Assembly: GCF_025210435.1 (NCBI RefSeq)
Contig: NZ_JAOART010000094.1
Coordinates: forward strand, 1 to 64,000
Direction of reading: 5' to 3'
Length of the DNA: 64,000 nt
Origin: Anaeromicrobium sp.
Lineage (GTDB): Bacteria; Bacillota; Clostridia; Peptostreptococcales; Thermotaleaceae
Shown: piece by piece, positions 48,033 to 56,056 of the stretch
Layout: the number at the start of each line of letters is the position of its first letter
Numbering within the stretch: the first letter of the stretch is position 1
Translations under genes and position numbers: made by a program
Notes under the pieces: model-generated
The model's database searches: none
Seen by the model: the letters and a program-made list of their open reading frames with translations, nothing else
What the model was told of the DNA's origin: nothing

Positions 48033-48061
48033 ATTTTAGCATATATGTAAAAGATAGACAA
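48033..48061 (-). promoter_or_regulatory. Promoter of rsmD-coaD
   Basis: TTGTCT (48061-48056) and TAAAAT (48038-48033), 17 bp spacing, placing the transcript start about 18 nt before the TTG codon. Confidence 0.65.
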
Positions 48062-48173
48062 AATTTAATTATTATAAACTAGAATATTTAATCCCAGTTT
48101 TACACATAAATAATATTGAAAAGCTTTTAAATCAAATTCCCCTTGAAGCTTTTTTCTTCATTTCTCCTCTCCC

Positions 48174-48205
48174 AATACTGGTGATTTTCACCAGTATTTT
48201 TTTTA
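48174..48205 (+). terminator. Orphan plus-strand terminator
   Basis: ATACTGGTGA/TCACCAGTAT with a 4-nt loop followed by TTTTTTTT on the plus strand. No plus-strand gene ends nearby. The 48039-48173 stretch before it has no ORF of note apart from a 9-codon minus-strand one with a good ribosome site (starting near 48161). A small RNA is possible. Confidence 0.65.
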
Positions 48206-48218
48206 GGCATATGACTTA

Positions 48219-48375
48219 GGCATATGAAAGAAATAAACTAGTCAGTTCTCTGAGGAATTTGGATTATTTTCAAGACATGGTAAGCGAGCATATTAAACAT
48301 ATGTGAGCGATTCCATAACGAAGAAAATAATTCGAATAACCAGTGAAATGACTAATTTATTTTTTGAATATGCCT
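48219..48375. repeat. 157-bp MITE-like element, full copy of the AGGCATAT family
   Basis: Terminal inverted repeats of about 27 bp: AGGCATATGAAAGAAATAAA-CTAGTCA at the left and the complement of AGGCATATTCAAAAAATAAA-TTAGTCA at the right. Inside, TGGATTATTTTC pairs with GAAAATAATTC, so the whole unit can fold. An extra AGGCATATGACTT precedes it at 48206. No coding capacity. Shorter copies lie at 50930, 41483, 35748 and 20208. Confidence 0.75.
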
Positions 48376-48390
48376 TGTGCCCTTAATCTA

Positions 48391-48424
48391 AATAAGGGAA
48401 GAGGCTTAGCCTCTTCCCTTATTA
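48391..48424 (-). terminator. Terminator after the SASP gene
   Basis: AATAAGGGAAGAGGC/GCCTCTTCCCTTATT, 15-bp stem with a 3-nt loop, T-rich on the minus strand. Confidence 0.9.
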
Positions 48425-48439
48425 TTTAATCCTTATTTC

Positions 48440-48643
48440 CTATTTTCCTGATAATTGGTGCTCAGCCATTTCAACTAAACGCTTAGTCATATATCCACCA
48501 ACATAACCGTTTTGTCTTGCTGTTAAATTACCCTTATCCATTCCTTGATAATCGCTTAATCCTAATTCATTAGCGATTTCATACTTCATTTGATTTAATG
48601 CTGCCTTAGCTTCTGGTACAGCTTTTGGATTACTATTATTCAT
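48440..48643 (-). CDS. Alpha/beta-type small acid-soluble spore protein
   Basis: DNA-binding protein that coats and protects spore DNA. 67 residues. Family signatures: YEIANELGLSDY near the N-terminus, which contains the GPR protease recognition region, and GNLTARQNGYVGGYMTKRLVEMAEHQL. Monocistronic, with AGGAGGTG before the start and its own terminator. Forespore-specific (sigma-G) expression is expected; I could not place that promoter confidently. Confidence 0.95.
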   Translation of the reverse strand: MNNSNPKAVPEAKAALNQMKYEIANELGLSDYQGMDKGNLTARQNGYVGGYMTKRLVEMAEHQLSGK

Positions 48644-48825
48644 TAAATTTCACCTCCTATTGCCTTGTACTATTAATTTAACCATTGTTAGACAAATTAT
48701 ATCTAGTAGTTTTTTACTTTTCTACCAGCCCTAGGAGGAGGTTTTATAGTTTAATCTCTCATATGAAAATTCTATGAAAATTAATATCCATATACAGTTT
48801 TCATTAATTCAAGAGTTTCTATACA

Positions 48826-50877
48826 TTATAAACTAATATTTTCTATAAACTTTCCAAATTCATTTGTTATTTTCTTTTTCAATCCTTCATATTTTTTAGA
48901 TTCTAAAAATGAATCTTCCTTAACTATCATCTCAGCTTTCTTTTGAACTAACTTTAATATCTTCATATGTCTAAACAAATTTGCCATTTTAAGTTGAGGA
49001 ATACCATGCTGTATAGTTCCAAAAAACTCTCCTGGACCTCTAATTTTCAAATCTTCCTCTGCTATTATAAATCCATCGTTAGTTTTAGTCATTATTTCCA
49101 CCCGTTCCCTGGCCACAGGACTTTTTCCATTATTAATAAGAATACAATAGGATTGATATTCACCTCTCCCAACTCTACCTCTTAATTGATGCAATTGAGC
49201 TAGTCCAAACCGTTCACTATTTTCTATAACCATTATGGACGCATTAGGTACATTAACCCCAACCTCAATAACCGTAGTGGCTACTAAAACATGAGTTTCT
49301 CCATTTTTAAATTTATTCATCACTTCTTCTTTATCTTTATTTTTCATCTTACCATGTACTAGGCCTACATTATAATCTTTAAAATAATCTTCCTTTATGC
49401 TATCATAAATTTCAGTGGCAGAATTCATATCTAAAGTTTCTGATTCCTCCACTAAGGGAGCCACCACATATGCTTGTCTACCCTTTTGTATCTCTTTTTT
49501 AATAAATTCATATACTTTTGCCTTATCTTTTTCTACACTTCCATAAGTCTTTATTTCTTTTCTTCCCGGTGGAAGTTCATCTATAATAGATACATCTAAA
49601 TCCCCATATAAAATAAGAGCTAAGGTTCTTGGAATAGGTGTGGCAGTCATGACTAAAATATTTGGATTAATTCCCTTTTTTGCAAATACATTTCTTTGAT
49701 TTACTCCAAATCTATGTTGCTCGTCAGTTATTACTAGTGCCAAGTTTTTAAATTCCACCTTATCTTGTATTAATGAGTGAGTTCCGATTACAATATCCAC
49801 ATTGCCCTTTTTCAAATCATCTAATATTCGTTCTTTATTTTTAGGCCTGGTACTTCCCGTTAACAACTCAACCTTAACATTTAACCCTTCATATAATTTT
49901 ATACAGCCTTCATAATGCTGCTGAGCTAATATTTCAGTAGGAGCCATAAGAGCTCCCTGATATCCATTAAAGACAGCTTCTAACAAAGAGATTAATGCCA
50001 CAACAGTTTTACCAGACCCCACATCTCCCTGTACAAGCCTATTCATTGGTTTATCCGATTCCAAATCTTTTTTTATTTCTTCCACCACATTCTTTTGGGC
50101 CTTTGTTAATGAAAAAGGAAGGGAGTCTATAAAATTATCCACTTGTTTTTCATGTTTAAATACTACACCCTTTCCCTGTGAAATTTGATTTTTCACCATA
50201 AAAAGGGCTAATTGAAGTAATAATAATTCTTCAAATACCAAACGATACTTAGATATTTTCATCTTTTCAATGGACTCTGGAAAATGTATGTTTTTCAAAG
50301 CGTATTTAATATCACATATTCTATATTCTTTTCTGATACATTCAGGAATATATTCATCTACACAGTTTATATGCTCTTGTATGACCTTATATGTTAATTT
50401 AGTCAAATCATTTTGATTAAGACCCCTAGTTAAATTATATATAGGCATTATATGATTTGTATATTCTGCTTCGTTAAACTTATATTCAGGATGGGTAATT
50501 TCCAATCCAGAAAAGCTTTTTTTAACTTCACCATACAGATAGACTTCTCTATCCTTATGAAATATGTTCTTAAGAAATGGAGAATTAAAAAATGAAATAC
50601 GAATTTTACCTGTAGGATCTTCTCCTATACACTTATATACCTTTAATCCCTTTCTTACTTTGTTCTCTTCCATGTTAGATTTTATTATGACCTTTATCAA
50701 ATATTTTCCTGATTTATTAATTTTATTTAAAGATACTAAATTTTTTCTCATTTCATAATCCCTTGGAAAATAATAAAGAAGATCTTTAACAGTATGTATC
50801 TGAATATTATTTAAAAGATTTGCCCTCTTGGGTCCAACCCCTTTTATATATTGTATAGACTCTTTTAATATATCCAT
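48826..50877 (-). CDS. recG: ATP-dependent DNA helicase RecG
   Basis: Fork-regression and branch-migration helicase. 683 residues: N-terminal wedge/OB domain (YIKGVGPKRANLLNN, HPEY), Walker A QGDVGSGKTVVAL, TDEQHRFGVNQRN, VMTATPIPRTLAL, and C-terminal helicase motifs ATTVIEVGVNVPNAS and QLHQLRGRVGRGEYQSYC. In Bacillus it also sits near yloU/yloV and fapR; the sdaAB-sdaAA genes found between them there are absent. Confidence 0.98.
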   Translation of the reverse strand: MDILKESIQYIKGVGPKRANLLNNIQIHTVKDLLYYFPRDYEMRKNLVSLNKINKSGKYLIKVIIKSNMEENKVRKGLKVYKCIGEDPTGKIRISFFNSPFLKNIFHKDREVYLYGEVKKSFSGLEITHPEYKFNEAEYTNHIMPIYNLTRGLNQNDLTKLTYKVIQEHINCVDEYIPECIRKEYRICDIKYALKNIHFPESIEKMKISKYRLVFEELLLLQLALFMVKNQISQGKGVVFKHEKQVDNFIDSLPFSLTKAQKNVVEEIKKDLESDKPMNRLVQGDVGSGKTVVALISLLEAVFNGYQGALMAPTEILAQQHYEGCIKLYEGLNVKVELLTGSTRPKNKERILDDLKKGNVDIVIGTHSLIQDKVEFKNLALVITDEQHRFGVNQRNVFAKKGINPNILVMTATPIPRTLALILYGDLDVSIIDELPPGRKEIKTYGSVEKDKAKVYEFIKKEIQKGRQAYVVAPLVEESETLDMNSATEIYDSIKEDYFKDYNVGLVHGKMKNKDKEEVMNKFKNGETHVLVATTVIEVGVNVPNASIMVIENSERFGLAQLHQLRGRVGRGEYQSYCILINNGKSPVARERVEIMTKTNDGFIIAEEDLKIRGPGEFFGTIQHGIPQLKMANLFRHMKILKLVQKKAEMIVKEDSFLESKKYEGLKKKITNEFGKFIENISL

Positions 50878-50929
50878 TCCTTATTCCCTCCAATCTATAA
50901 CAACCTTATAAAATATAAAAGGAAATAAT

Positions 50930-50998
50930 GCTTAAAGCATACGAAAAAAATAAACTAGTCAGGGACTTGACTAATTTATTTTTCCAATATGCCTAAGC
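50930..50998. repeat. Short hairpin copy of the AGGCATAT family (after fakA)
   Basis: About 31-bp imperfect arms (GCTTAAAGCATACGAAAAAA... and its counterpart ending in ATATGCCTAAGC) with only a few loop bases between CTAGTCA and TGACTAA. It lacks the internal part of the 157-bp copy. It starts 8 nt after the fakA stop and probably serves as its terminator. Confidence 0.75.
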
Positions 50999-51005
50999 TC
51001 ATTTC

Positions 51006-52598
51006 CTATTCTACAGAAAATATATAATAATACAGAGGTTGTCCACCATAATACACTTCCACATCACAGTCCTCAAATTCCTGTTCTATTTCTTCTGCTA
51101 ACCTCTGTGCTCTTTCTTTTTCTATATCAGAACCATAAAATAATGTTATTATTTCACTATCTTCATCAACTATATTTTTTAATAAATTATAACATTCATT
51201 TTCAATTTCAGTACCTACTGTTATAATTTCTCCATCAGATATGCCTAATATATCTCCTTTTTTAATATCTCTATCTTTAAATGTGGTCTCCCTCACAGAA
51301 AAAGTTACTTGTCCCGTTTTAATATCTTTCATGGCCAAATTCATATTTTTCTCATTTACATCCACTTCATTTTCTGGATTATATGCCACTACAGCTCCTA
51401 TTCCTTGGGGAATTGTTTTTGTAGGTATAACTATTACATTTTTTTCACTTAAAGTTTTAGCCTGGTTTGCAGCTAAAATGATGTTGCTATTATTAGGTAA
51501 TATAAATATATTCTCTGCATTGATACTGTCTATAGCTTCTTTTATGTCTTGAGTACTAGGATTCATGGTCTGTCCACCAGCAATAATTTTATCCACATTT
51601 ATGTCTTTAAATATATTTTCTATTCCCTCTCCCATGGCAACTGCAATTATACCATATTTTTTTAATTGTTCATTTTCCAATCGATTTTCATGTTGATACC
51701 TCATGTTGTCTATTTTTATATCCACAAGTTGACCTAATTTTAGCCCTTCTTCTATTACAACCCCTGGATTATTTGTGTGTATATGAACCTTTACAAGGTT
51801 TTCATCTCCAACTACTAGCATGGAGTCTCCTAGGTTCATTATTCTCTTCTTTAAATTTTCCACACTAGGATTAACTCCTTTTATTATAAACTCTGTACAA
51901 TACCCAAATTGAATAGATTCACCTTCATGGACTTTAATGTTATGTTTCTTTTCTTTTTTAACAGTCTCTTCTACTATAACCTTTCCAGTTAATGCCTCGT
52001 AAAAACCGTTTAAAATACACATTAATCCCTTTCCACCTGCATCTACCACACCAGCTTCTTTTAAAACCTTTAACATATCAGGTGTTTTTAATAAAACCCC
52101 TTCTCCATGTTCTATGACCTTCTCTAGGATTCTACATAAATCCGTTTCTATCTCCTGAATTTCCGTTGCCTTTTCGCTGACACTTCTTATTATAGTAAGT
52201 ATAGTCCCTTCTATAGGTTTCATAACAGCACCATAAGCTGTATCTGACGCCAATTTAAGTGCTTTAGCAAAATCTTGTGCACTTAAGGTTTCTTTGCCCT
52301 TACAAGCCTTTGAAAACCCTCTAAAGATTTGTGATAGTATAACACCAGAATTACCTCTAGCTCCCATTAATGATCCATTAGCAAGAGCCTTTGCTATATC
52401 CTCTACGTTTCCATCAATTATCCTTTCCACTTCTTCCTTTGCAGAATTCATGGTTAAGGACATATTAATTCCTGTATCACCATCAGGCACAGGAAACACA
52501 TTCAAATCATCTATAACCTGTTTGTTTTCCTCTAGACATTGGCATCCCCTAACAACCATATTCTTTAGCTGCAATCCATCTATGTAATTAACTTTCAA
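51006..52598 (-). CDS. fakA: Fatty acid kinase subunit A (DAK2-domain, YloV family)
   Basis: Phosphorylates fatty acids bound to a FakB (DegV) protein; exogenous fatty acid use feeds PlsX/PlsY. 530 residues. DhaL/DAK2 domain at the N-terminus with FPVPDGDTGINMSLTM and NGSLMGARGNSGVILSQIF, a middle domain with GYCTEFIIKG, VVGDENLVKVHIHTNNPG, and a C-terminal domain with the NNSNIILAANQA pattern. Starts with TTG at 52598 after GGGAGG. Follows asp23 by 18 nt. No fakB in the window. Confidence 0.95.
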   Translation of the reverse strand: MKVNYIDGLQLKNMVVRGCQCLEENKQVIDDLNVFPVPDGDTGINMSLTMNSAKEEVERIIDGNVEDIAKALANGSLMGARGNSGVILSQIFRGFSKACKGKETLSAQDFAKALKLASDTAYGAVMKPIEGTILTIIRSVSEKATEIQEIETDLCRILEKVIEHGEGVLLKTPDMLKVLKEAGVVDAGGKGLMCILNGFYEALTGKVIVEETVKKEKKHNIKVHEGESIQFGYCTEFIIKGVNPSVENLKKRIMNLGDSMLVVGDENLVKVHIHTNNPGVVIEEGLKLGQLVDIKIDNMRYQHENRLENEQLKKYGIIAVAMGEGIENIFKDINVDKIIAGGQTMNPSTQDIKEAIDSINAENIFILPNNSNIILAANQAKTLSEKNVIVIPTKTIPQGIGAVVAYNPENEVDVNEKNMNLAMKDIKTGQVTFSVRETTFKDRDIKKGDILGISDGEIITVGTEIENECYNLLKNIVDEDSEIITLFYGSDIEKERAQRLAEEIEQEFEDCDVEVYYGGQPLYYYIFSVE

Positions 52599-52616
52599 AA
52601 TTAGTACCTCCCTAAA

Positions 52617-52973
52617 TTACTTTTGTACTCTCACATCTTTTACGTTTATATTTACTTTTTCTACCTTTAATCCTGTTATAGTTTCTACATTATATTTTAC
52701 CTTGTCTATTACATTTTGTGCAACAATAGATATCCTAGTACCAAATTGAATAACTATATATAAATCTATAGCTAACTTATCACCATCTGATTCTATTCTT
52801 ACTCCTTTACTCATATTTCCTTTTCTTAAAAGTTCTGTTAATCCACTGGTGGCTGATTTAGAAGCCATGCCAACTAAACCATAGCATTCCATGGCAGACA
52901 TTCCTATTATTTCTGAAATAACATGTTCATCTATGTGGATATTACCTAAATCATTTCTTAACTTAGCACCCAT
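52617..52973 (-). CDS. Asp23/Gls24 family protein (YloU)
   Basis: Small cytoplasmic or membrane-associated envelope-stress family of unclear mechanism. 118 residues matching the single Asp23 domain: GNIHIDEHVISEIIGMSAMECYGLVGM, DLYIVIQFGTRISIVAQNVIDKVKYNVETITGLKVEKVNINV. Coupled with fakA (yloV) and next to rpmB, as in Bacillus. Confidence 0.94.
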   Translation of the reverse strand: MGAKLRNDLGNIHIDEHVISEIIGMSAMECYGLVGMASKSATSGLTELLRKGNMSKGVRIESDGDKLAIDLYIVIQFGTRISIVAQNVIDKVKYNVETITGLKVEKVNINVKDVRVQK

Positions 52974-53108
52974 AAAAATCCTCCTTTTACAATATATATA
53001 TATAAATAGTATATGTTTAAATCATATATATATAGTTTATTTTATCTTAAACAAAAAACCTATTCAACAATTAAAAATATTTTTATAAAAATATTTTCAT
53101 CTTATACC

Positions 53109-53138
53109 TTGCATACACCCGGCATAGTGTGGTAAAAT
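53109..53138 (+). promoter_or_regulatory. Probable promoter of rpmB
   Basis: TTGCAT (53109-53114) and TAAAAT (53133-53138) with 18 bp spacing, about 50 nt before rpmB. Confidence 0.55.
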
Positions 53139-53187
53139 TATGATGTTTGCTATTAAGCTACGATCACTTTAAGGAGGTGTTATATAG

Positions 53188-53379
53188 ATGTCAAAAGCAT
53201 GTGAAGTATGTGGAAAGGGAAGAATTTCCGGGAACGCTGTAAGTCACTCAAACCGTCATTCTAGGAGAGTTTGGGGTGCTAACATAAAGAAGGTAAAAGC
53301 TATCGTTAATGGATCACCAAAAAGAGTTAGCGTGTGTACTAGATGCCTTCGTTCTAACAAAGTAGAAAGAGCTATATAG
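53188..53379 (+). CDS. rpmB: Ribosomal protein L28 (zinc-binding form)
   Basis: Large-subunit protein. 63 residues: MSKACEVCGKGRISGNAVSHSNRHSRR, with CEVC and CTRC as zinc ligands (C+ paralogue type). AAGGAGGTG precedes the start. Divergent from asp23, monocistronic. Confidence 0.98.
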   Translation: MSKACEVCGKGRISGNAVSHSNRHSRRVWGANIKKVKAIVNGSPKRVSVCTRCLRSNKVERAI

Positions 53380-53385
53380 TTCGTA

Positions 53386-53412
53386 AAGTCTGCCATATGG
53401 TAGGCTTTTTTT
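53386..53412 (+). terminator. Terminator of rpmB
   Basis: GTCTGCC/GGTAGGC (with wobble pairs) around ATAT, followed by TTTTTTT. Confidence 0.85.
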
Positions 53413-53417
53413 ACTAC

Positions 53418-53597
53418 CTAATAATTACAAAACAGTTTGTATCCTAAGAAAATTAAAACTATTCCTATTAAAGCTATCCATCCAGTGACTGGTAAAAACA
53501 TATAGGCTAATGTGGCTATTCCTACAGCAATTAATACACTACCTAAAAATCTCTTATCTAGTCGTCTCCACAAAGAGGTATATGGTTTTCTTTTCAT
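53418..53597 (-). CDS. 59-residue two-helix membrane protein
   Basis: Starts MKRKPYTSLWRRLDKRF, then two hydrophobic segments (about 18-35 and 37-54, containing VLIAVGIATLAYMFL and WIALIGIVLIFLGYKLF), ending CNY. Basic N-terminus suggests it stays inside. GGGAAG ribosome site about 5 nt upstream. Layout recalls short DUF2892-type membrane proteins, but I do not recognise it. Codon pattern and topology look real. The gene downstream of 53611 is similar in design. Confidence 0.65.
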   Translation of the reverse strand: MKRKPYTSLWRRLDKRFLGSVLIAVGIATLAYMFLPVTGWIALIGIVLIFLGYKLFCNY

Positions 53598-53610
53598 TAT
53601 TACTTCCCCC

Positions 53611-53766
53611 TTATATGATTTTCAAAACCAAAAGCATCAATACTATAAATAAAACTCCTAAAATTCCATACCAAATTCCTAAAGGTATGAATTTGATCAA
53701 CAATATACTTCCAGACATTGCCAACACTATTCCCAGAAGCCTTTTCAATAGAATCCTATTCCCAAT
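53611..53766 (-). CDS. Small membrane protein, start AUU (53766) or TTG (53748)
   Basis: 45-51 residues: (MGNRIL)LKRLLGIVLAMSG then SILLIKFIPLGIWYGILG and VLFIVLMLLVLKII, two hydrophobic helices after a short basic start. No ATG fits. GGGGTG lies 4 nt before ATT 53766; a weaker AGGA lies 5 nt before TTG 53748. It ends 13 nt before the ATG of the 59-residue gene, whose ribosome site falls in that gap. Function unknown. Confidence 0.5.
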   Translation of the reverse strand: MGNRILLKRLLGIVLAMSGSILLIKFIPLGIWYGILGVLFIVLMLLVLKII

Positions 53767-53846
53767 TTATCACCCCATTTTGTGCATATATTCATTATAT
53801 TATTCAATACCTTTCGTGAATGTGAAGAATTTTAAAATTATTAAAA

Positions 53847-53881
53847 AAGTGTAACTAAAGCTTTTATCCTTAGTTACACTT
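53847..53881 (-). terminator. Terminator after thiN
   Basis: AAGTGTAACTAA/TTAGTTACACTT, 12-bp stem, followed by a T-rich minus-strand run. Confidence 0.9.
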
Positions 53882-53886
53882 TCATT

Positions 53887-54522
53887 TTAATCTTCTGATA
53901 TTGTAAGTAGCAAATGGCCCTTTTCTATGGTTATGATTCCACTAGAGTCTTTTAACTTATTGCTCACCCCTCTAGATGATCCCATTAATATATCCTCTTT
54001 GTATAAAGGGTATTCAAAGCCCTTTAATGTTATTCCTTCAACTTTTTTAGTAAGGGGAATTAAAGATATATTCTTATTTTTGTCACAATTAATAACTTCC
54101 CTATTTAAAACAACCATAATTTCATTTTTTTCATTAACTATTTTAGCTTTTATACCTTTTTTAGCCAAGGGCAATAGTAAGGTCACATTAGCAATAGTAT
54201 GATCCATTCTAGTACCAATACCACCTGTTATAATCATTTCCTTTGCCCCCTTATTGAGGGCATAACTTATTGCTAGTTCCATATCTGTGAAATCTTTTTT
54301 AGGAGGAAATTTGAAAAACTTAACACCCTTTTTTTCAAACTCAATTCTGCTTTTTTCATCAATAGAATCTAAATCTCCCACAATTACGTTTGGGATCTTA
54401 AAGATTTTACTAAGATATCTTGCTCCCCCATCAGCACATATTACAAAATCACTTTCATCCATAAGATCTTTCAAAAAGTTTAAATCATCAATAGTTCCAT
54501 TTGCAATTATTAAAAATCTCAT
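53887..54522 (-). CDS. thiN: Thiamine pyrophosphokinase
   Basis: Makes thiamine diphosphate from thiamine and ATP. 211 residues. FVICADGGARYLSKIFKIPNVIVGDLDSI, KKDFTDMELAISYALNKG and GGIGTRMDHTIANV are the nucleotide and Mg motifs. Last gene of the long priA-to-thiN run, a conserved Firmicute end point. Confidence 0.96.
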   Translation of the reverse strand: MRFLIIANGTIDDLNFLKDLMDESDFVICADGGARYLSKIFKIPNVIVGDLDSIDEKSRIEFEKKGVKFFKFPPKKDFTDMELAISYALNKGAKEMIITGGIGTRMDHTIANVTLLLPLAKKGIKAKIVNEKNEIMVVLNREVINCDKNKNISLIPLTKKVEGITLKGFEYPLYKEDILMGSSRGVSNKLKDSSGIITIEKGHLLLTISED

Positions 54523-54530
54523 TTTTTCAC

Positions 54531-55181
54531 CTATATATTTTTTCTAAAGTCCATTACGGCCTCTTCTATATTATGTGCTCCAAATATGGCAGAACCTGCC
54601 ACAATCACATTTGCTCCTGCCTCTACAACTTCCTTCACATTATCTACTTTTATTCCTCCATCAACTTCTATATCTATATTAAGACCTTTATCCCCTATCA
54701 TTTTCTTTAGTTTTATTATTTTATCTTTAACTATTGGGATAAATTTTTGTCCTCCAAAACCTGGATTAACAGACATTAAAAGAACCATATCCACATGATC
54801 TAATATATATTCAAGTTCATTTAGAGGAGTTCCTGGATTTAGGGATACCCCCGCTTTTACACCATAGGATTTTATCAATTGAATAGTTCTATGTATATGT
54901 GTACATGCCTCCATATGCACTGTAATAATATGAGCCCCAGCATCTACAAATTCCTTTATATATCTATCTGGTTCTTCTATCATAAGATGTACATCTAAGA
55001 CAAGATTTGTAATCTTACTTACACTTTTAAGAACTACTGGCCCTATACTTATATTAGGTACAAATTGTCCATCCATTACATCTATATGTAACATGTCTAC
55101 TCCTGCTTTTTCTACCTTCTCTATATCCTCTTTAAGATTTGCAAAGTTTGCTGATAAAATTGATGGTGAAAGTTTTACCAT
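54531..55181 (-). CDS. rpe: Ribulose-phosphate 3-epimerase
   Basis: Interconverts ribulose-5-P and xylulose-5-P. 216 residues, TIM barrel. [30 protein letters not shown] with metal ligands, [32 protein letters not shown] and [29 protein letters not shown]. Between rsgA and thiN. Confidence 0.97.
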   Translation of the reverse strand: MVKLSPSILSANFANLKEDIEKVEKAGVDMLHIDVMDGQFVPNISIGPVVLKSVSKITNLVLDVHLMIEEPDRYIKEFVDAGAHIITVHMEACTHIHRTIQLIKSYGVKAGVSLNPGTPLNELEYILDHVDMVLLMSVNPGFGGQKFIPIVKDKIIKLKKMIGDKGLNIDIEVDGGIKVDNVKEVVEAGANVIVAGSAIFGAHNIEEAVMDFRKNI

Positions 55182-55183
55182 TT

Positions 55184-56056
55184 TTAATACCTCCTATTTT
55201 TCTCTATTTCATCTAAAAGATTTACATAATTATTATACCTAGATTCACTTATTTTCCCATTTTTAATTGCTTCTTTTATTGCACACTCAGGTTCATTTAT
55301 ATGCTTACATCCTGTGTATTTGCAAGAACCTATTAAGGGCTCGAATTCCTTAAAATAGTATTGTAGATCTAATTCTTCAACAAAATCTAAGTCTAGAGAA
55401 CTAAATCCTGGTGTATCTAAAACCCATCCTCCAAAGTCAAGTTTCAATAACTCAACGTGCCTAGTAGTATGTTTCCCCCTTTTATTCTTCAAGCTAATTT
55501 CCCCTGTTTTTAGTTGCAAATTAGGTTGTGTTGCGTTTAAAAGAGAGGATTTTCCTACTCCTGATGGGCCTGCAAAAACAGTAATTTTATCCTTTAATAT
55601 ATGTTTAAACTCCTCTACACCAGAATTAAGCTTAGTACTGGTTTCCAACAGTTTATATCCTGTTTTATCATAGATTTCCTTTAAGTTATTTAATTCCTCT
55701 TCACTTAAATCTACTTTATTAAAACATATTACTATATCTAGGTTTTCTCGCTCTGCCATTACTAAAAATCTATCTAATAGCAAAATATTAGGGTTAGGTC
55801 GTTTTACTGCAAATACTATAACTGCTTGGTCAACATTTGCAACAGGAGGTCTTATTAATTTAGTTTCTCTATTTTCTATTTTTTCAATCATGCCCTTATC
55901 ATCATAGGATATGGATATGCTTACCCTATCTCCTACTAAAGGGGTTATTTTTTCCTTTCTAAACTTGCCCCTAGCCCTACATTCATACATTTTACCATCT
56001 TCATCCTGTATATAGTAAAATCCTCCGATCCCCTTTGTAATAATACCTTTAATCAT
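55184..56056 (-). CDS. rsgA: Small-subunit biogenesis GTPase RsgA
   Basis: Circularly permuted GTPase in 30S maturation. 290 residues: N-terminal OB fold, GTPase motifs in permuted order (CFNKVDL, then [13 protein letters not shown], then [10 protein letters not shown]) and the C-terminal zinc site [16 protein letters not shown]. Overlaps the end of prkC by 8 nt. Standard PrkC-RsgA-Rpe-ThiN order. Confidence 0.97.
   Translation of the reverse strand: MIKGIITKGIGGFYYIQDEDGKMYECRARGKFRKEKITPLVGDRVSISISYDDKGMIEKIENRETKLIRPPVANVDQAVIVFAVKRPNPNILLLDRFLVMAERENLDIVICFNKVDLSEEELNNLKEIYDKTGYKLLETSTKLNSGVEEFKHILKDKITVFAGPSGVGKSSLLNATQPNLQLKTGEISLKNKRGKHTTRHVELLKLDFGGWVLDTPGFSSLDLDFVEELDLQYYFKEFEPLIGSCKYTGCKHINEPECAIKEAIKNGKISESRYNNYVNLLDEIEKNRRY

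Noticed and set aside
52586..52606. Possible second FapR box (TTAGTACCTCCCTAAA)
   Set aside because: Lacks the inverted TACTAA half; it is the fakA ribosome site and start region.
53510..53854. 114-codon plus-strand ORF after rpmB
   Set aside because: Opposite the two small minus-strand membrane genes, which have better ribosome sites and topology.
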